Origin: UBA4285 sp050944355
Lineage (GTDB): Bacteria; Bacillota; Clostridia; Lachnospirales; Lachnospiraceae
Length of the DNA: 64,000 nucleotides
Direction of reading: 5' to 3'
Assembly: GCA_050944355.1 (NCBI GenBank)
Contig: JBMNQX010000005.1
Coordinates: 111,137 to 175,136, forward strand
Positions 8,538 through 17,478 of the stretch are shown piece by piece. The position numbers were made by a program, and so were the translations under genes. The notes below the pieces were generated by a model that saw nothing but the letters and a program-made list of their open reading frames with translations, was not told the origin of the DNA and made no database searches. The stretch's first letter is position 1. The number at the start of each line of letters is the position of its first letter.

Positions 8538-9441
8538 GCGCCTTGATCGACGAGGCGTACTCCGACGGTGTCATGCCCGTCTCTTTCTTAAATTGTCTCG
8601 AAAAATAATGAACCGAAGAATAGCCGAGGAAATCCGCGATCTGCGTGAAGTTCACGCCGCCGGTCCGGATCATTTCCCCGGCTGTTTCTGTCTTCAGGCG
8701 GATGAAATACTCCATCACGCCGCTGCCCTCGTACACCCGGAACAGCTGCTGAAGTTTCGACCGGCTGATCATGTTGTCGCGGCAAATGGTCTCAAGCGTC
8801 AGCTTCCGGCTCACCCCGGCTTTCATATACTCTTCGATCTGCCGCAGCTGCCGGCGGTCGCTGTTCTGCGCGACTGTGCTGAAGCTTTCTTCTTCCCGCG
8901 GGTTTTCGCTCATCGCGGGCACTTTGGTTTCCACCGCGTACCGCCGCCTGATGTGCAGCAGAAATTCCTCCAGTTTGATCCGGATCATCTGTTCACAGCC
9001 CCAGCGGCGTTCCTTCCGCGGCGTCAGCGTCTGGAGCCATGGGTTGTCAAGTCTCTCACCGAAACAGTCCCGCCCCTCCTGGATGAGGGCGGCGAGAATG
9101 GCCCGCTCCGCCGCGTCGATGTGAAGCTGCCGTTCCCGGAAAAACTCCATGTCCCGGCTGCGGGTCGAAAACGACAGGACGAGAAGATTCGGCGCCGTGA
9201 CGCCGTCTGCTTTTACGGCGTGAAATTCTCCCGGCGCGTGAAAAATGACGTCGCCCGCCGAGAGCCGCAGGGAACGCTTCCCCGCCCGCACGATGACATC
9301 GCCCTTGTCGACGCACAGGAATTCCCAGAAATCATGCGTTTCTCCTTCAAAGACAAAGTCACTGCGATACTCAAAGTAGTGAAGACTGTAGAGTTTCTGA
9401 ACCTGAATGGCGCCGGAAAGGCGGAGCCCCTGATATGCCAT
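8512..9441 (-). CDS. AraC-family transcriptional regulator with N-terminal cupin
   Basis: 309 residues. The N-terminal cupin-like sensor (about residues 10-95) contains HDFWEFLCVDKGDVIVRAG and FHAPGEFHAV. The C-terminal pair of helix-turn-helix motifs (about 205-300) ends in the family signature ADFLGYSSVHYFSRQFKKE.G.TPSEY. Such proteins usually activate neighbouring sugar genes in response to a small ligand. The natural targets here are the MFS carrier and uxaB to one side or the kinase gene to the other. GAAGGAG precedes ATG 9441. A TGACAAATG word sits just upstream of that ribosome site. Confidence 0.88.
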   Translation of the reverse strand: MAYQGLRLSGAIQVQKLYSLHYFEYRSDFVFEGETHDFWEFLCVDKGDVIVRAGKRSLRLSAGDVIFHAPGEFHAVKADGVTAPNLLVLSFSTRSRDMEFFRERQLHIDAAERAILAALIQEGRDCFGERLDNPWLQTLTPRKERRWGCEQMIRIKLEEFLLHIRRRYAVETKVPAMSENPREEESFSTVAQNSDRRQLRQIEEYMKAGVSRKLTLETICRDNMISRSKLQQLFRVYEGSGVMEYFIRLKTETAGEMIRTGGVNFTQIADFLGYSSVHYFSRQFKKETGMTPSEYASSIKALMRPPASS

Positions 9442-9593
9442 GAATTCTCCTTCACATTTGTCATGAAACCGGCTGTTTTAAGCCGGCGTTTAATTCTGCA
9501 GATTCTGTACAATTTATAAAAGATTATGCAAAGATTTTCAAGGCATTCCGGACTACGATTACAGAGCAATCCAAAGTATAAGGGGGATGGCAG

Positions 9594-10715
9594 ATGGACA
9601 AGTATATCGGCGCCGCCTGGAGAGCCGCTTCGCGTTTCGCGTTTGAGGGAATGCCGGACGACCTGCAGGTGTTTGGAAACGGACATATCAATGAGACATA
9701 CCGGCTGCGCTTTTCGATCGGCAGAATGGGCGCACTGTATGTCATTCTGCAGAAAATCAACAAGAATGTATTTCACGATCCGGAGCGCCTGATGGGCAAT
9801 ATCGCCGGCGTAACTTCCTGGCTCCGGAAAAAGATTGTCGAGGAAGGCGGCGACCCGGAGCGGGAGACGCTGAGTCTGATTCCGGCAAAGGACGGCCGCA
9901 GTTTTCTGGTGGACGAAGACGGGGAGTACTGGAGAGCCTACCGGTTTATCACCGATGCGACTTCCTATGACATGGCAGAGAGCGCCGAAGATTTCCGGCA
10001 GAGCGCCATCGCGTTCGGGACGTTCCAGCGCCGCCTCGCCGACTATCCGGCGGACAGTCTGTACGAGTCCATTCCGGGCTTTCACGACACCGCAGCGCGT
10101 TTTGAGGCGTTCAAGAAGGCCGTGGCAGCAGACTGCCGGCAGCGCGCCGATGGCGTCAGGGACGAGATTGCATTTGTCATGGAGCGCGAAGAGCTGGCGC
10201 ACCGCTGCGAAAAGGCGGGGGCGCCGCTGCCACTCCGGGTCACGCACAATGACACGAAGCTCAACAACGTCATGATCGACGACAAGACGCACAAAGGGAT
10301 CTGCGTCATTGATCTCGACACGGTTATGCCGGGTTACGTCATGAACGATTTCGGCGATTCGATCCGGTTCGGCGCGAGTTCAGCGGCCGAGGACGAGCGC
10401 GATCTGAGCAAGGTCTACTGCCGCCTCGACCTTTTCAAAGCTTACACGGAAGGGTTCCTGCAGGCCTGCGCCGGAAGGCTCACACCCGCGGAGACGCAGC
10501 TTCTCCCCGACGGGGCGCTCATCATGACATTTGAGTGCGGCATGCGTTTTCTGACTGACTATCTTCAGGGCGACACGTATTTCCGGATTCACCGCCCGAA
10601 TCACAATCTTGACCGCGCGCGCAGTCAGTTCGCGCTCCTCTCTGACATGGAGCGCAGACTGCCGCAGATGCGCGAAATCGTAGAAGAAGCGGCGCGTCAG
10701 GCTCTCGTAAAGTGA
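9594..10715 (+). CDS. Sugar kinase of the APH/choline-kinase fold, N-acetylhexosamine 1-kinase-like (NahK)
   Basis: The 373-residue protein has the phosphotransferase fold. A nucleotide loop FGNGHINETYRL lies near residue 25, followed by a conserved lysine in QKINKNVF. The catalytic loop THNDTKLNNVMID is near 220, and the metal-binding IDLDTVMPG near 240 is followed by DFGDSIRFGA. This set matches NahK-type anomeric kinases that make hexosamine-1-phosphate in the lacto-N-biose/mucin-sugar pathway. No GlnB or galT partner is nearby, so the physiological sugar is uncertain. An AAGGGGGA box precedes ATG 9594. It is followed 39 bases later by the NAT_N/GNAT_C gene, probably in one transcript. Confidence 0.78.
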   Translation: MDKYIGAAWRAASRFAFEGMPDDLQVFGNGHINETYRLRFSIGRMGALYVILQKINKNVFHDPERLMGNIAGVTSWLRKKIVEEGGDPERETLSLIPAKDGRSFLVDEDGEYWRAYRFITDATSYDMAESAEDFRQSAIAFGTFQRRLADYPADSLYESIPGFHDTAARFEAFKKAVAADCRQRADGVRDEIAFVMEREELAHRCEKAGAPLPLRVTHNDTKLNNVMIDDKTHKGICVIDLDTVMPGYVMNDFGDSIRFGASSAAEDERDLSKVYCRLDLFKAYTEGFLQACAGRLTPAETQLLPDGALIMTFECGMRFLTDYLQGDTYFRIHRPNHNLDRARSQFALLSDMERRLPQMREIVEEAARQALVK

Positions 10716-10754
10716 CCGCGCCTGACGGGCCTCGCCGGGGGAAGGAGTTCTCGT

Positions 10755-11552
10755 ATGACACTGCAGACATTTGCTGAAAAAGTCGGGCTTTCTTTCACGG
10801 AACTCAGGTCGGCGGGGGAGAGAAGCGGTTTTGCCGGCAAAGAGAAAGGGCTGTGGATTTCATTTCAGGAAAACCCGCAGAAATTTCTGGACACACTTGA
10901 CCATCTGCCCGATGCCGTGAAATATCCGGGAGCTCTCTGGATTATGTCCTGTTTTGCCGTGTTCCGGCACGACTGGTTCAAAGAAAAAGGAATTTCTGAT
11001 GCGGTCTACTTTGATACGTTCCGCGACATCGCCATCTGGCACGACGTCCTGAAGCGCACCGAAGGCGTGAGCGGGCTGAAGCAGTACCGCTGGACGGCCA
11101 AACCGCTGACGGGTGAGCTGTACCGTCTCGGGAGGCTTGAATTCGAACCGGACGCCCGGGAAGACATTCTCTGGATTCACATCCCGGAAGGCGGATCGCT
11201 TGCCCCCGAGGCTGTGGACGACTCGCTGCGGCAGGCGGCCGGCTTTTTTCCCTCCGTCTTCGGCCATACATTTGTCCGCTGGCAGTGTGAATCCTGGCTT
11301 CTCGCGCGCGTCAACCGCGAATTCATGAAACCGGATTCCCACATCCTGAAATTTGCCGCGCGCTTCGAGCCGGCCGCGCCTGATTTTGAGAGCGGCCAGG
11401 CAGTCGAGCGCGTCTTTGACTGGCCGAAAGGCCCTGTCTCGTCTTATCCGGAAAACACAGGGCTGCAGCGGCGCTTCAAGCAGTGGCTGCTGGCGGGCGG
11501 AAAGCCGATGGAAGGAAAAGGAAGGCTGAAAGAAATCCCCACAATAACCTGA
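10755..11552 (+). CDS. NAT_N/GNAT_C-type acyltransferase-like protein
   Basis: 265 residues. The N-terminal half holds an HDWF segment (about residue 74), and the second half holds IHIPEGGSLAPEAVDDSL (about 136-153). Then comes the block FVRWQCESWLL followed by DSHILKFAARF. These match the N-terminal and GNAT_C modules found together in many Firmicutes proteins called acyltransferase-domain proteins. Their substrate is unknown to me, and the acetyl-CoA pyrophosphate loop is not clearly readable. GGGGGAAGGAG precedes ATG. The position directly after the NahK-like kinase hints at action on a sugar or glycoside, but that is inference. Confidence 0.65.
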   Translation: MTLQTFAEKVGLSFTELRSAGERSGFAGKEKGLWISFQENPQKFLDTLDHLPDAVKYPGALWIMSCFAVFRHDWFKEKGISDAVYFDTFRDIAIWHDVLKRTEGVSGLKQYRWTAKPLTGELYRLGRLEFEPDAREDILWIHIPEGGSLAPEAVDDSLRQAAGFFPSVFGHTFVRWQCESWLLARVNREFMKPDSHILKFAARFEPAAPDFESGQAVERVFDWPKGPVSSYPENTGLQRRFKQWLLAGGKPMEGKGRLKEIPTIT

Positions 11553-11567
11553 CTTATTTCGCTGCTG

Positions 11568-12338
11568 TCATCCGTTAAACCCGCCGACAAGCTTTAAGAG
11601 TGTCTTCGCGTCCTCTACAAGCTGTTCTTTTGTGTCGCCTCTGACAAATTCCATGAGCGCGAAGCGGTCTTCTGACTTTTTTACATGGCGCAGATATTCG
11701 CGCCAGAGACCGGCTCCTTCCGCAAGCGGATATCTTCCGTCCTCTTCCCAGTAATAGACGTGCAGATTCAGGAGTCTGCCCTTTTTCTCGAGCATGTCGA
11801 TCCCGTCCGTGCGCTCTTTTATCGAGAGAGCCATCGTCGGCTGCCACAGGCAGTAGAGATTGCGGCTGTTCACGTCGCGCAGGAACCTTTCCGCCGACTC
11901 ATTTGTGTCCGTCACCGTATTCCTGTGCCACTCCAGTGCCACTTTGATTCCGGCTTTCTCTGCCGCTGCCGCTGCCTGGCGCGCCTCGTCCGCCATTCTT
12001 TCCCACTCGGGTTCTGTGACGTCAGTGCTTGCCCTGACACCGCCCCAGATGCGGATGATCGGGGCGTGCATCGCGCACGCCGCGCGCAGCGACTGGTCAA
12101 ACCGGCCCGCCGGATCTTCTTCCGTTCCAAGTTTGAAATACGAACCGTAGGCGGCAATCTGCAATCCCGCCTCCCGGGTCCGGCGGTACAAATCTTCCGC
12201 CGCCCTCACGTCGCCGGCCGGCACATGCCAGTTTTCCGACCACTCGATTGCCTTCAGCCCCGCCGCTTTTGCCGCGTCAATGACAAATGCGGGACTTTCT
12301 TTCTTGTATGTCACCGATACAATTCCGGGAATCAGCAT
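11568..12338 (-). CDS. Sugar phosphate isomerase/epimerase (xylose-isomerase-like TIM barrel)
   Basis: 256 residues of the AP_endonuc_2/xylose isomerase-like superfamily. A short N-terminal strand, MLIPGIVSVTYK, is followed by AAKAAGLKAIEWSENWHVP, and VALEWHRNTVTDT (about 140) carries the usual metal-ligand Glu on a barrel strand. Further acidic and His residues, LLNLHVYYWEED and FALMEFVRGDT, complete the barrel end. Enzymes of this group act in inositol, tagatose or keto-sugar metabolism. The gene follows the Gfo/Idh dehydrogenase by 24 bases on the same strand, a common pairing for polyol or sugar-acid catabolism. Confidence 0.8.
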   Translation of the reverse strand: MLIPGIVSVTYKKESPAFVIDAAKAAGLKAIEWSENWHVPAGDVRAAEDLYRRTREAGLQIAAYGSYFKLGTEEDPAGRFDQSLRAACAMHAPIIRIWGGVRASTDVTEPEWERMADEARQAAAAAEKAGIKVALEWHRNTVTDTNESAERFLRDVNSRNLYCLWQPTMALSIKERTDGIDMLEKKGRLLNLHVYYWEEDGRYPLAEGAGLWREYLRHVKKSEDRFALMEFVRGDTKEQLVEDAKTLLKLVGGFNG

Positions 12339-12362
12339 ACCGGCAGCTCCTCCTGAAACAGA

Positions 12363-13532
12363 TTATTTTCCCCAGCTGTCCGTCACTTCCGACGGCATCA
12401 GCTGATTTTCGTAACATTTTTCAAGAATTTCCTTAAAATGCTTCACTTCGTGGTATGTATCCCCGCCTTCCCGCACGACGTCAACCTGCTCCTGCGGGAT
12501 ATCTCTGATCGGCAGCTTTGACAGCGCCTCAACCGCCTCCAGGTGCGGAATCGCGCACTGTACCGTACATACCGGCTGCGTTCTGTCTCTCACCGCCTGC
12601 ACGGCGTCATAGAATTTCTGAAGTTTTGCGCCTTTCGGGACTTTTCCATAGTCGATGATTTGTCCGTCTTTTCCCCGGTAGACATATTCGGCCTTCGGAC
12701 CTTCTCCAAAGTCATGCCCGAAGTAAATCGTGCCGTTTTCAAAGTCATACTGCGCTTCCGGTCCGATGTCCTTCTGTCTGCAGGGATGTCCCGTGTAATA
12801 ATAAATGGGCACACCTGTCGCCGTGAGTGCGTGAACTGCCGCGACATCAAAGTTTTCGACGCCGGGATTTCCCCGGTAGACTTCCCCTTTCACATCGGCA
12901 AGTTCCACTGAACTGTCAGGCGTCCCACCCAGTAAAAACGTCATGAGCTGGAACTGATGAGCACACGCGTTGTTGAAAGGACTGTCATTTACCGTGCGTC
13001 CGTGCTCGCTGATTTTCCCGGCCCAGTTGTTCCGGTGATAATAGATTTCTCCTCTGCGGCAGGCGTGCAGGCATTTCATGGAAAGCGGCCTTCCGAACTT
13101 TCCGGAAAGAATATCTCTCTTCATCGCCAGCACATCGCGGCTGTAATTCAGCTGATATCCGACCGCGACAAACCGTCCATACTCTCTGGCAGCTTTGACG
13201 AGCCTTTTTGCGTCATCCACTGATGTGCAGACCGGTTTCTCAATCAGAACATCGGACCCGTGCCGGATACAGTCCAGTGTCTGCTGATAATGCAGATGAA
13301 TCGGCGTGGAAATAACTGCCAGATCCGCCCGGTGTTCTTTATAGAAATCATCAGCCGACTTGCAGACAGGAATATTTTCCTCACGGATAATCGGGAACAT
13401 TTCCCCGACCCCGTCTCTTACCTCGACAATGCCGGCGATTTTCACGCCCTCAGGGCGGACTTCGCTGAACTCTCTGAGATAGCCCCCGCCATATCCGCAC
13501 ACACCGACATACAGTACCGAAACCTGCTTCAT
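12363..13532 (-). CDS. Gfo/Idh/MocA-family oxidoreductase
   Basis: 389 residues. The N-terminal NAD(P) fold starts VSVLYVGVCGYGGGYL, and the family hallmark LIEKPVCTSVDDAKRL (catalytic-site lysine of the EKP motif) is near residue 98. The C-terminal alpha/beta domain contains NNACAHQFQLMTFLLGG with the conserved His. I place the start at ATG 13532, where GGGAAAGG precedes it; a longer frame to 13604 would add a Cys-rich, unconserved leader. Known relatives oxidise inositol, glucose or related sugars. The downstream TIM-barrel isomerase is probably its partner. Substrate not assigned. Confidence 0.85.
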   Translation of the reverse strand: MKQVSVLYVGVCGYGGGYLREFSEVRPEGVKIAGIVEVRDGVGEMFPIIREENIPVCKSADDFYKEHRADLAVISTPIHLHYQQTLDCIRHGSDVLIEKPVCTSVDDAKRLVKAAREYGRFVAVGYQLNYSRDVLAMKRDILSGKFGRPLSMKCLHACRRGEIYYHRNNWAGKISEHGRTVNDSPFNNACAHQFQLMTFLLGGTPDSSVELADVKGEVYRGNPGVENFDVAAVHALTATGVPIYYYTGHPCRQKDIGPEAQYDFENGTIYFGHDFGEGPKAEYVYRGKDGQIIDYGKVPKGAKLQKFYDAVQAVRDRTQPVCTVQCAIPHLEAVEALSKLPIRDIPQEQVDVVREGGDTYHEVKHFKEILEKCYENQLMPSEVTDSWGK

Positions 13533-13696
13533 ATATTCAGCCTTTCCCTGACAAAAAGGGCAATCGCACCTGCCGATTCTTCCATTCCAGACACCGGATT
13601 CCATTTGTCATCCTGTCTGCCGGAATGGAATCATACCATCACGTGTGACCGCCCTTTCTGTCTTTATTTTGTTATCCGCAATTGAATCCGGACTGA

Positions 13697-15676
13697 TTAC
13701 AGTCCTTCTGCCGTCTTCACGACATTCTCAACCGTGTAGCCGAAATGCTCGAACAATTTGCTCTGCGGGGCCGAGAGGCCGAAAGTCTTCATGCCGATCA
13801 CGGCGCCGTCCAGGCCGGTGTACTTCTCCCAGCCGAATCCGACAGCCGCCTCGATGGCGACTCTCTTGCGGACTGCCTTCGGGAGAACAGACTCCCTGTA
13901 CTCCTCGGACTGTTCGTCGAACACTTCCGTGCACGGCATGGACACGACGCGTGTCTTGTGTCCGTCCCCGGTGAGTTTCTCCGCGGCCTGAAGCGCGAGT
14001 TCCACTTCCGATCCGGTCGCAATCAGTATGATCTCCGGCGTGCCTTCGCAGTCTTTCAGCACATAGCCGCCCTTCATCGCGCCTTCCGCGCTGCCTTCCT
14101 GCGACAGAGCCTGACGGGTCAGAATCAGAGCCGTCGGCGTCTTCTTTGAGCTGAGCGCCATGTACCAGGCCGCTTCTGTCTCGATTCTCGAGCACGGGCG
14201 GAAAACATGGAAATTCGGGATCGCGCGCAGCATCGCGAGCTGCTCGACCGGCTCATGGGTCGGCCCGTCCTCTCCGACGCCGATCGAGTCGTGCGTCAGG
14301 ACGTAAATCTGCGGGATTTCCATAAGAGCCGCCAGACGCATCATCGGCTTCATGTAATCGCTGAACACAAAGAATGTGCCGATATACGTGCGCAGACCGC
14401 CGTGGAGCAGCATGCCGTTTGCCGATGCGCCCATTGCCATCTCACGCACGCCGAAATGAATGTTGCGTCCTTCCGGCACATCGTCTGAGAAGAACGGCTC
14501 GCCTTTCATATCTGTCTTGGTGGACGGAGCCAGGTCGGCGGATCCGCCGAAGAGGTTCGGGATCTTGTCCTTGATATACTGAATCACGGCGCCGGATGAA
14601 GCTCTCGTCGCCTCCGGCTTCGGAGCCGGAGCGAAGAAGTCTTTGTCATCCTTCAGAGCCTCAATGGCCGCATCCGAATGATAGGCGTCCCACTTTGCGG
14701 CGAGATCCGGATACTCTTCCCGGTACTTCGCGAACAGGGCGTTCCAGGAGTCCTCTGCCGACCGCTTGCCGTCCGCGATTTCCTGACAGTGATCATACAC
14801 TTCCTGCGGAACATAGAACGGCTCCTTGCTCGGCCACTTCAGGAAATCTTTCATTTCGAGGATGTTCTCCTCGCCCAGCGGAGCGCCGTGCGCCGCCGCC
14901 GTGCCCTGCTTTGCCGGGCAGCCATATCCGATTTCCGTGTGGATGATCAGGAAGTACGGAGCACTTGTATCGGCCTTTGCCGTCTCGATCGCCTTGCCGA
15001 TCGCCTCCAGATCATTGCCGTCCTGCACATGAAGTGTCTTGAAACCGAATGCCTGGACACGCTTCTCCACATCCTCCGTGAAAGCCATGTCCGTTCCGCC
15101 TTCAATTGAAATATGGTTGCAGTCATAAAGAACCGTCAGCTTCGTGAGATGCCAGGTTCCGGCCAGGGAAAGCGCCTCTGAAGAGATGCCTTCCATCAGA
15201 TCGCCGTCACCGCATTCCACATAGGTTCTGTGATCAACGACAGGAAAATCCGGCTTGTTGAAGATGGCAGCCAGGTGCTTTTCGGCGGCCGCCATTCCGA
15301 CAGCCATGCCGATGCCGGCGCCCAGAGGACCGGTCGTCGCCTCTACGCCGTCCGTCCATCCGTATTCCGGGTGTCCCGGCGTCTTGCTCCCGAACTGGCG
15401 GAACTGCATGAGATCCTCTTTTGAGAGTCCGTAGCCGAACAAATGCAGAAGTGAATACAGCAGCATCGAGCCGTGTCCGCCCGAAAGAATGAAACGGTCC
15501 CGGTTCGCCCATTTCGGATCTTTGCTGTTGAAATTCATGTGATGAGCCCAGAGCTCATAGCAGGCAGGCGCCATGCCGAGCGGCAGGCCGGGATGGCCTG
15601 ATTTTGCCTTTTCAATCGCGTCTGCCGAAAGCACACGGATCGCATTGACCGACATCTCATCCAGTTTGTTGTTCAT
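13697..15676 (-). CDS. tkt: Transketolase
   Basis: The full-length enzyme (659 residues) transfers two-carbon units in the pentose phosphate pathway. The thiamine diphosphate motif ECGDGDLMEGISSEAL lies near residue 153. SGHPGLPLG (about 26) and the His residues at the N-terminus and in GPTHEP are conserved. The middle pyrimidine-binding domain has RASSGAVIQYIKDKIPNL, and the C-terminal domain has ILIATGSEVELALQAA. Cytoplasmic dimer in the family. GAAGGGGAAG precedes ATG 15676. It begins 17 bases after the stop of the GGDEF-like gene, so trxA, that gene and tkt may form one transcript. Confidence 0.95.
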   Translation of the reverse strand: MNNKLDEMSVNAIRVLSADAIEKAKSGHPGLPLGMAPACYELWAHHMNFNSKDPKWANRDRFILSGGHGSMLLYSLLHLFGYGLSKEDLMQFRQFGSKTPGHPEYGWTDGVEATTGPLGAGIGMAVGMAAAEKHLAAIFNKPDFPVVDHRTYVECGDGDLMEGISSEALSLAGTWHLTKLTVLYDCNHISIEGGTDMAFTEDVEKRVQAFGFKTLHVQDGNDLEAIGKAIETAKADTSAPYFLIIHTEIGYGCPAKQGTAAAHGAPLGEENILEMKDFLKWPSKEPFYVPQEVYDHCQEIADGKRSAEDSWNALFAKYREEYPDLAAKWDAYHSDAAIEALKDDKDFFAPAPKPEATRASSGAVIQYIKDKIPNLFGGSADLAPSTKTDMKGEPFFSDDVPEGRNIHFGVREMAMGASANGMLLHGGLRTYIGTFFVFSDYMKPMMRLAALMEIPQIYVLTHDSIGVGEDGPTHEPVEQLAMLRAIPNFHVFRPCSRIETEAAWYMALSSKKTPTALILTRQALSQEGSAEGAMKGGYVLKDCEGTPEIILIATGSEVELALQAAEKLTGDGHKTRVVSMPCTEVFDEQSEEYRESVLPKAVRKRVAIEAAVGFGWEKYTGLDGAVIGMKTFGLSAPQSKLFEHFGYTVENVVKTAEGL

Positions 15677-15693
15677 CTTCCCCTTCTTTCCTG

Positions 15694-17016
15694 TTATTCA
15701 AGCTGATTTTCAACCGCTTCCCGCACCTCTCTGCCGTTTTTGCACCACTTGGACCGGATATCCAGCGGGACCTGGCTGTTTGTCGAAAGAGAGTCCTCAA
15801 CCCGGTCTACCAGCGCTTCAAATGAGGTTTTGTCGGCGTTCGGGAGAATCACCAGGAAGTTTCCGCCGTCAACCCGGTAGATTGTCTCTGTCGGGAAATA
15901 CATTCTCAGAAACTCAGCACATCTCACAATACAGGCGTCTCCGGCCCGCATCCCTTTTTCACGATTTATTTTGCCCAGTCCGTCAATATCCGCCAGCACC
16001 ACGCCGGCTCCGCACTTATCCCTCTCCAGCTTCTCCAGTATGTCCGGGAGCGACTGGCGGTTCTTCAGGGATGTCAGCGGATCATGCCGCGACAGAAACG
16101 AAAGCTTGCGGCGCATATTTTCCGTCTTTACGGCCGCTTCGATCGTCGCGGCGACAAGGCGGAACAGATTGCGGGAACTCTCCGCTTTCTCGGCGTCAAA
16201 ATTGACTGCGGCGAGAAAACCGATCAGCCGGTTCGTATCATACAGCGGAACCGCGATGTAGCGCTGTATATCCATGCTCTGCAGAATCCGTCTTTCCTGC
16301 GGATGCAGGGCTTTATTTTCATCCAGGTCCCTGACCATGATCAGGCCGTCGCTCGTCATGGGCACGACAATTCCGCTGAAGCTGCGCATCGGCAGTTTTT
16401 CGCGGATTGCCAGCGGTTCCAGTCCGTCCTTTGATTTTTCAAAAGACATCCAGAGCGTGTGCGTGTCCGTCTCGAGCAGAAGGCACCGGTCCGCATCGAG
16501 CTTTCGTATCAGAATCGCGAACACCGACTCCATCGCCTCGCGGATATGCATACTGCTGCTCATCAGTTTGGAGCACTGAAGGCTCAGGTTGACCGTGCTC
16601 AGACTGTCATCCTCGTCTTCATCCGCTTCCGCTGCCTGGATCTCTTCCTCGCTTTCCTCAGTCCTCCGCAGCATGACCAGACAGCGTCCGGACTCATCCG
16701 CCTGCTGCAGGCGCGCTTCAAACCAGTGGCCTTCATGGCCATAATGAATCACACGCTGTATCCGCTTCCCCAGGAATGCAGCGTCATACAAATCTTTCTG
16801 CCAGTCTGCCTTGAGATGCCGCAGAAATTCCCTGACGGACGTGCCTTCTTTCACCTTGGCAAATCCCATGGAGTCCATCAGGCTCCGGCATTCCGGACTG
16901 ACAACATCCGCAATGGCATCCGAGGCCCGTCCTTCCCGGCCGGGAATAATCCGCAGCAGCATATAAGCTGAATTTTTCAGTTTGTCCGGCGTCATTTCAT
17001 CTGATACCGACCACAT
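15694..17016 (-). CDS. PAS/GAF/degenerate GGDEF-domain protein
   Basis: 440 residues from ATG 17016, chosen because GGAGG lies eight bases before it; an ATG at 17037 lacks one. The order is a PAS-like region (about 1-125), an acidic linker EEEIQAAEADEDEDD, a GAF-like region (about 145-300) and a C-terminal GGDEF-like domain from DPLTSLKNRQSLPDILEKL. The metal-binding DIDGLGKIN is present, but the signature GG[DE]EF is replaced by DGGNF. Diguanylate cyclase activity is therefore doubtful; a nucleotide-sensing or scaffold role is more likely. No membrane segment. Sits between trxA and tkt, which is an unusual place for such a protein. Confidence 0.75.
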   Translation of the reverse strand: MWSVSDEMTPDKLKNSAYMLLRIIPGREGRASDAIADVVSPECRSLMDSMGFAKVKEGTSVREFLRHLKADWQKDLYDAAFLGKRIQRVIHYGHEGHWFEARLQQADESGRCLVMLRRTEESEEEIQAAEADEDEDDSLSTVNLSLQCSKLMSSSMHIREAMESVFAILIRKLDADRCLLLETDTHTLWMSFEKSKDGLEPLAIREKLPMRSFSGIVVPMTSDGLIMVRDLDENKALHPQERRILQSMDIQRYIAVPLYDTNRLIGFLAAVNFDAEKAESSRNLFRLVAATIEAAVKTENMRRKLSFLSRHDPLTSLKNRQSLPDILEKLERDKCGAGVVLADIDGLGKINREKGMRAGDACIVRCAEFLRMYFPTETIYRVDGGNFLVILPNADKTSFEALVDRVEDSLSTNSQVPLDIRSKWCKNGREVREAVENQLE

Positions 17017-17065
17017 GGCAACCGCCTCCGTTTCCACATCCGATGGCTGTCACCGCCTGAAATCT

Positions 17066-17374
17066 TCAGGCAAGCATCTCGTCAATCCGGGATCTCGGAA
17101 CCAGTCCCACAGACTGCTTTACCGGCGCTCCGTTCTTGAACACGATCAGCGTCGGAATAGAAGACACCCCGTACTCAACAGCCAGATTCGGATTCTCATC
17201 CACATCAACCTTCACAACCTTGATATCATTTCTCTCTTGTGCAATCGCTGCGACTGTCGGAGCGAGCATCTTGCAGGGGCCGCACCACGTCGCCCAGAAA
17301 TCCACCAGAACCGGCTTGTCCGATTCCAGGACCTCTGCCTTGAAATTGTCTTCTGTGCCCTTTATTTCTGCCAT
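17066..17374 (-). CDS. trxA: Thioredoxin
   Basis: 102 residues, the standard length. The redox motif is WATWCGPCKML, the cis-proline loop is GVSSIPTLIVFKNG, and the C-terminus is amphipathic. Reduces protein disulphides in the cytoplasm at the expense of thioredoxin reductase, which is not encoded here. AAAAGGAG precedes the ATG. Its promoter region holds a perfect inverted repeat (17407-17422). The GGDEF-like gene follows after about 50 bases. Confidence 0.95.
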   Translation of the reverse strand: MAEIKGTEDNFKAEVLESDKPVLVDFWATWCGPCKMLAPTVAAIAQERNDIKVVKVDVDENPNLAVEYGVSSIPTLIVFKNGAPVKQSVGLVPRSRIDEMLA

Positions 17375-17388
17375 GTGTTTCTCCTTTT

Positions 17389-17422
17389 ATTATACACGGT
17401 CAGACAACGTACATTTGTACGT
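17389..17422 (-). promoter_or_regulatory. trxA -10 box and upstream palindrome
   Basis: The minus-strand -10 TATAAT lies at 17389-17394. The expected -35 position has no good match but is covered by a perfect inverted repeat, ACGTACA-TT-TGTACGT (17407-17422). The placement suggests an activator or repressor site for trxA. I do not recognise the regulator. Confidence 0.5.
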
Positions 17423-17478
17423 CTTAATCATAAAATAGAATACCGAAAAGCCGTAAAAAATTCAACTCTCACCCGCGA

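Noticed and set aside
9213..10292. A 359-codon minus-strand open frame
   Set aside because: It overlaps the AraC-type gene in another frame and is antisense to the NahK-like kinase; both of those have clear family motifs.
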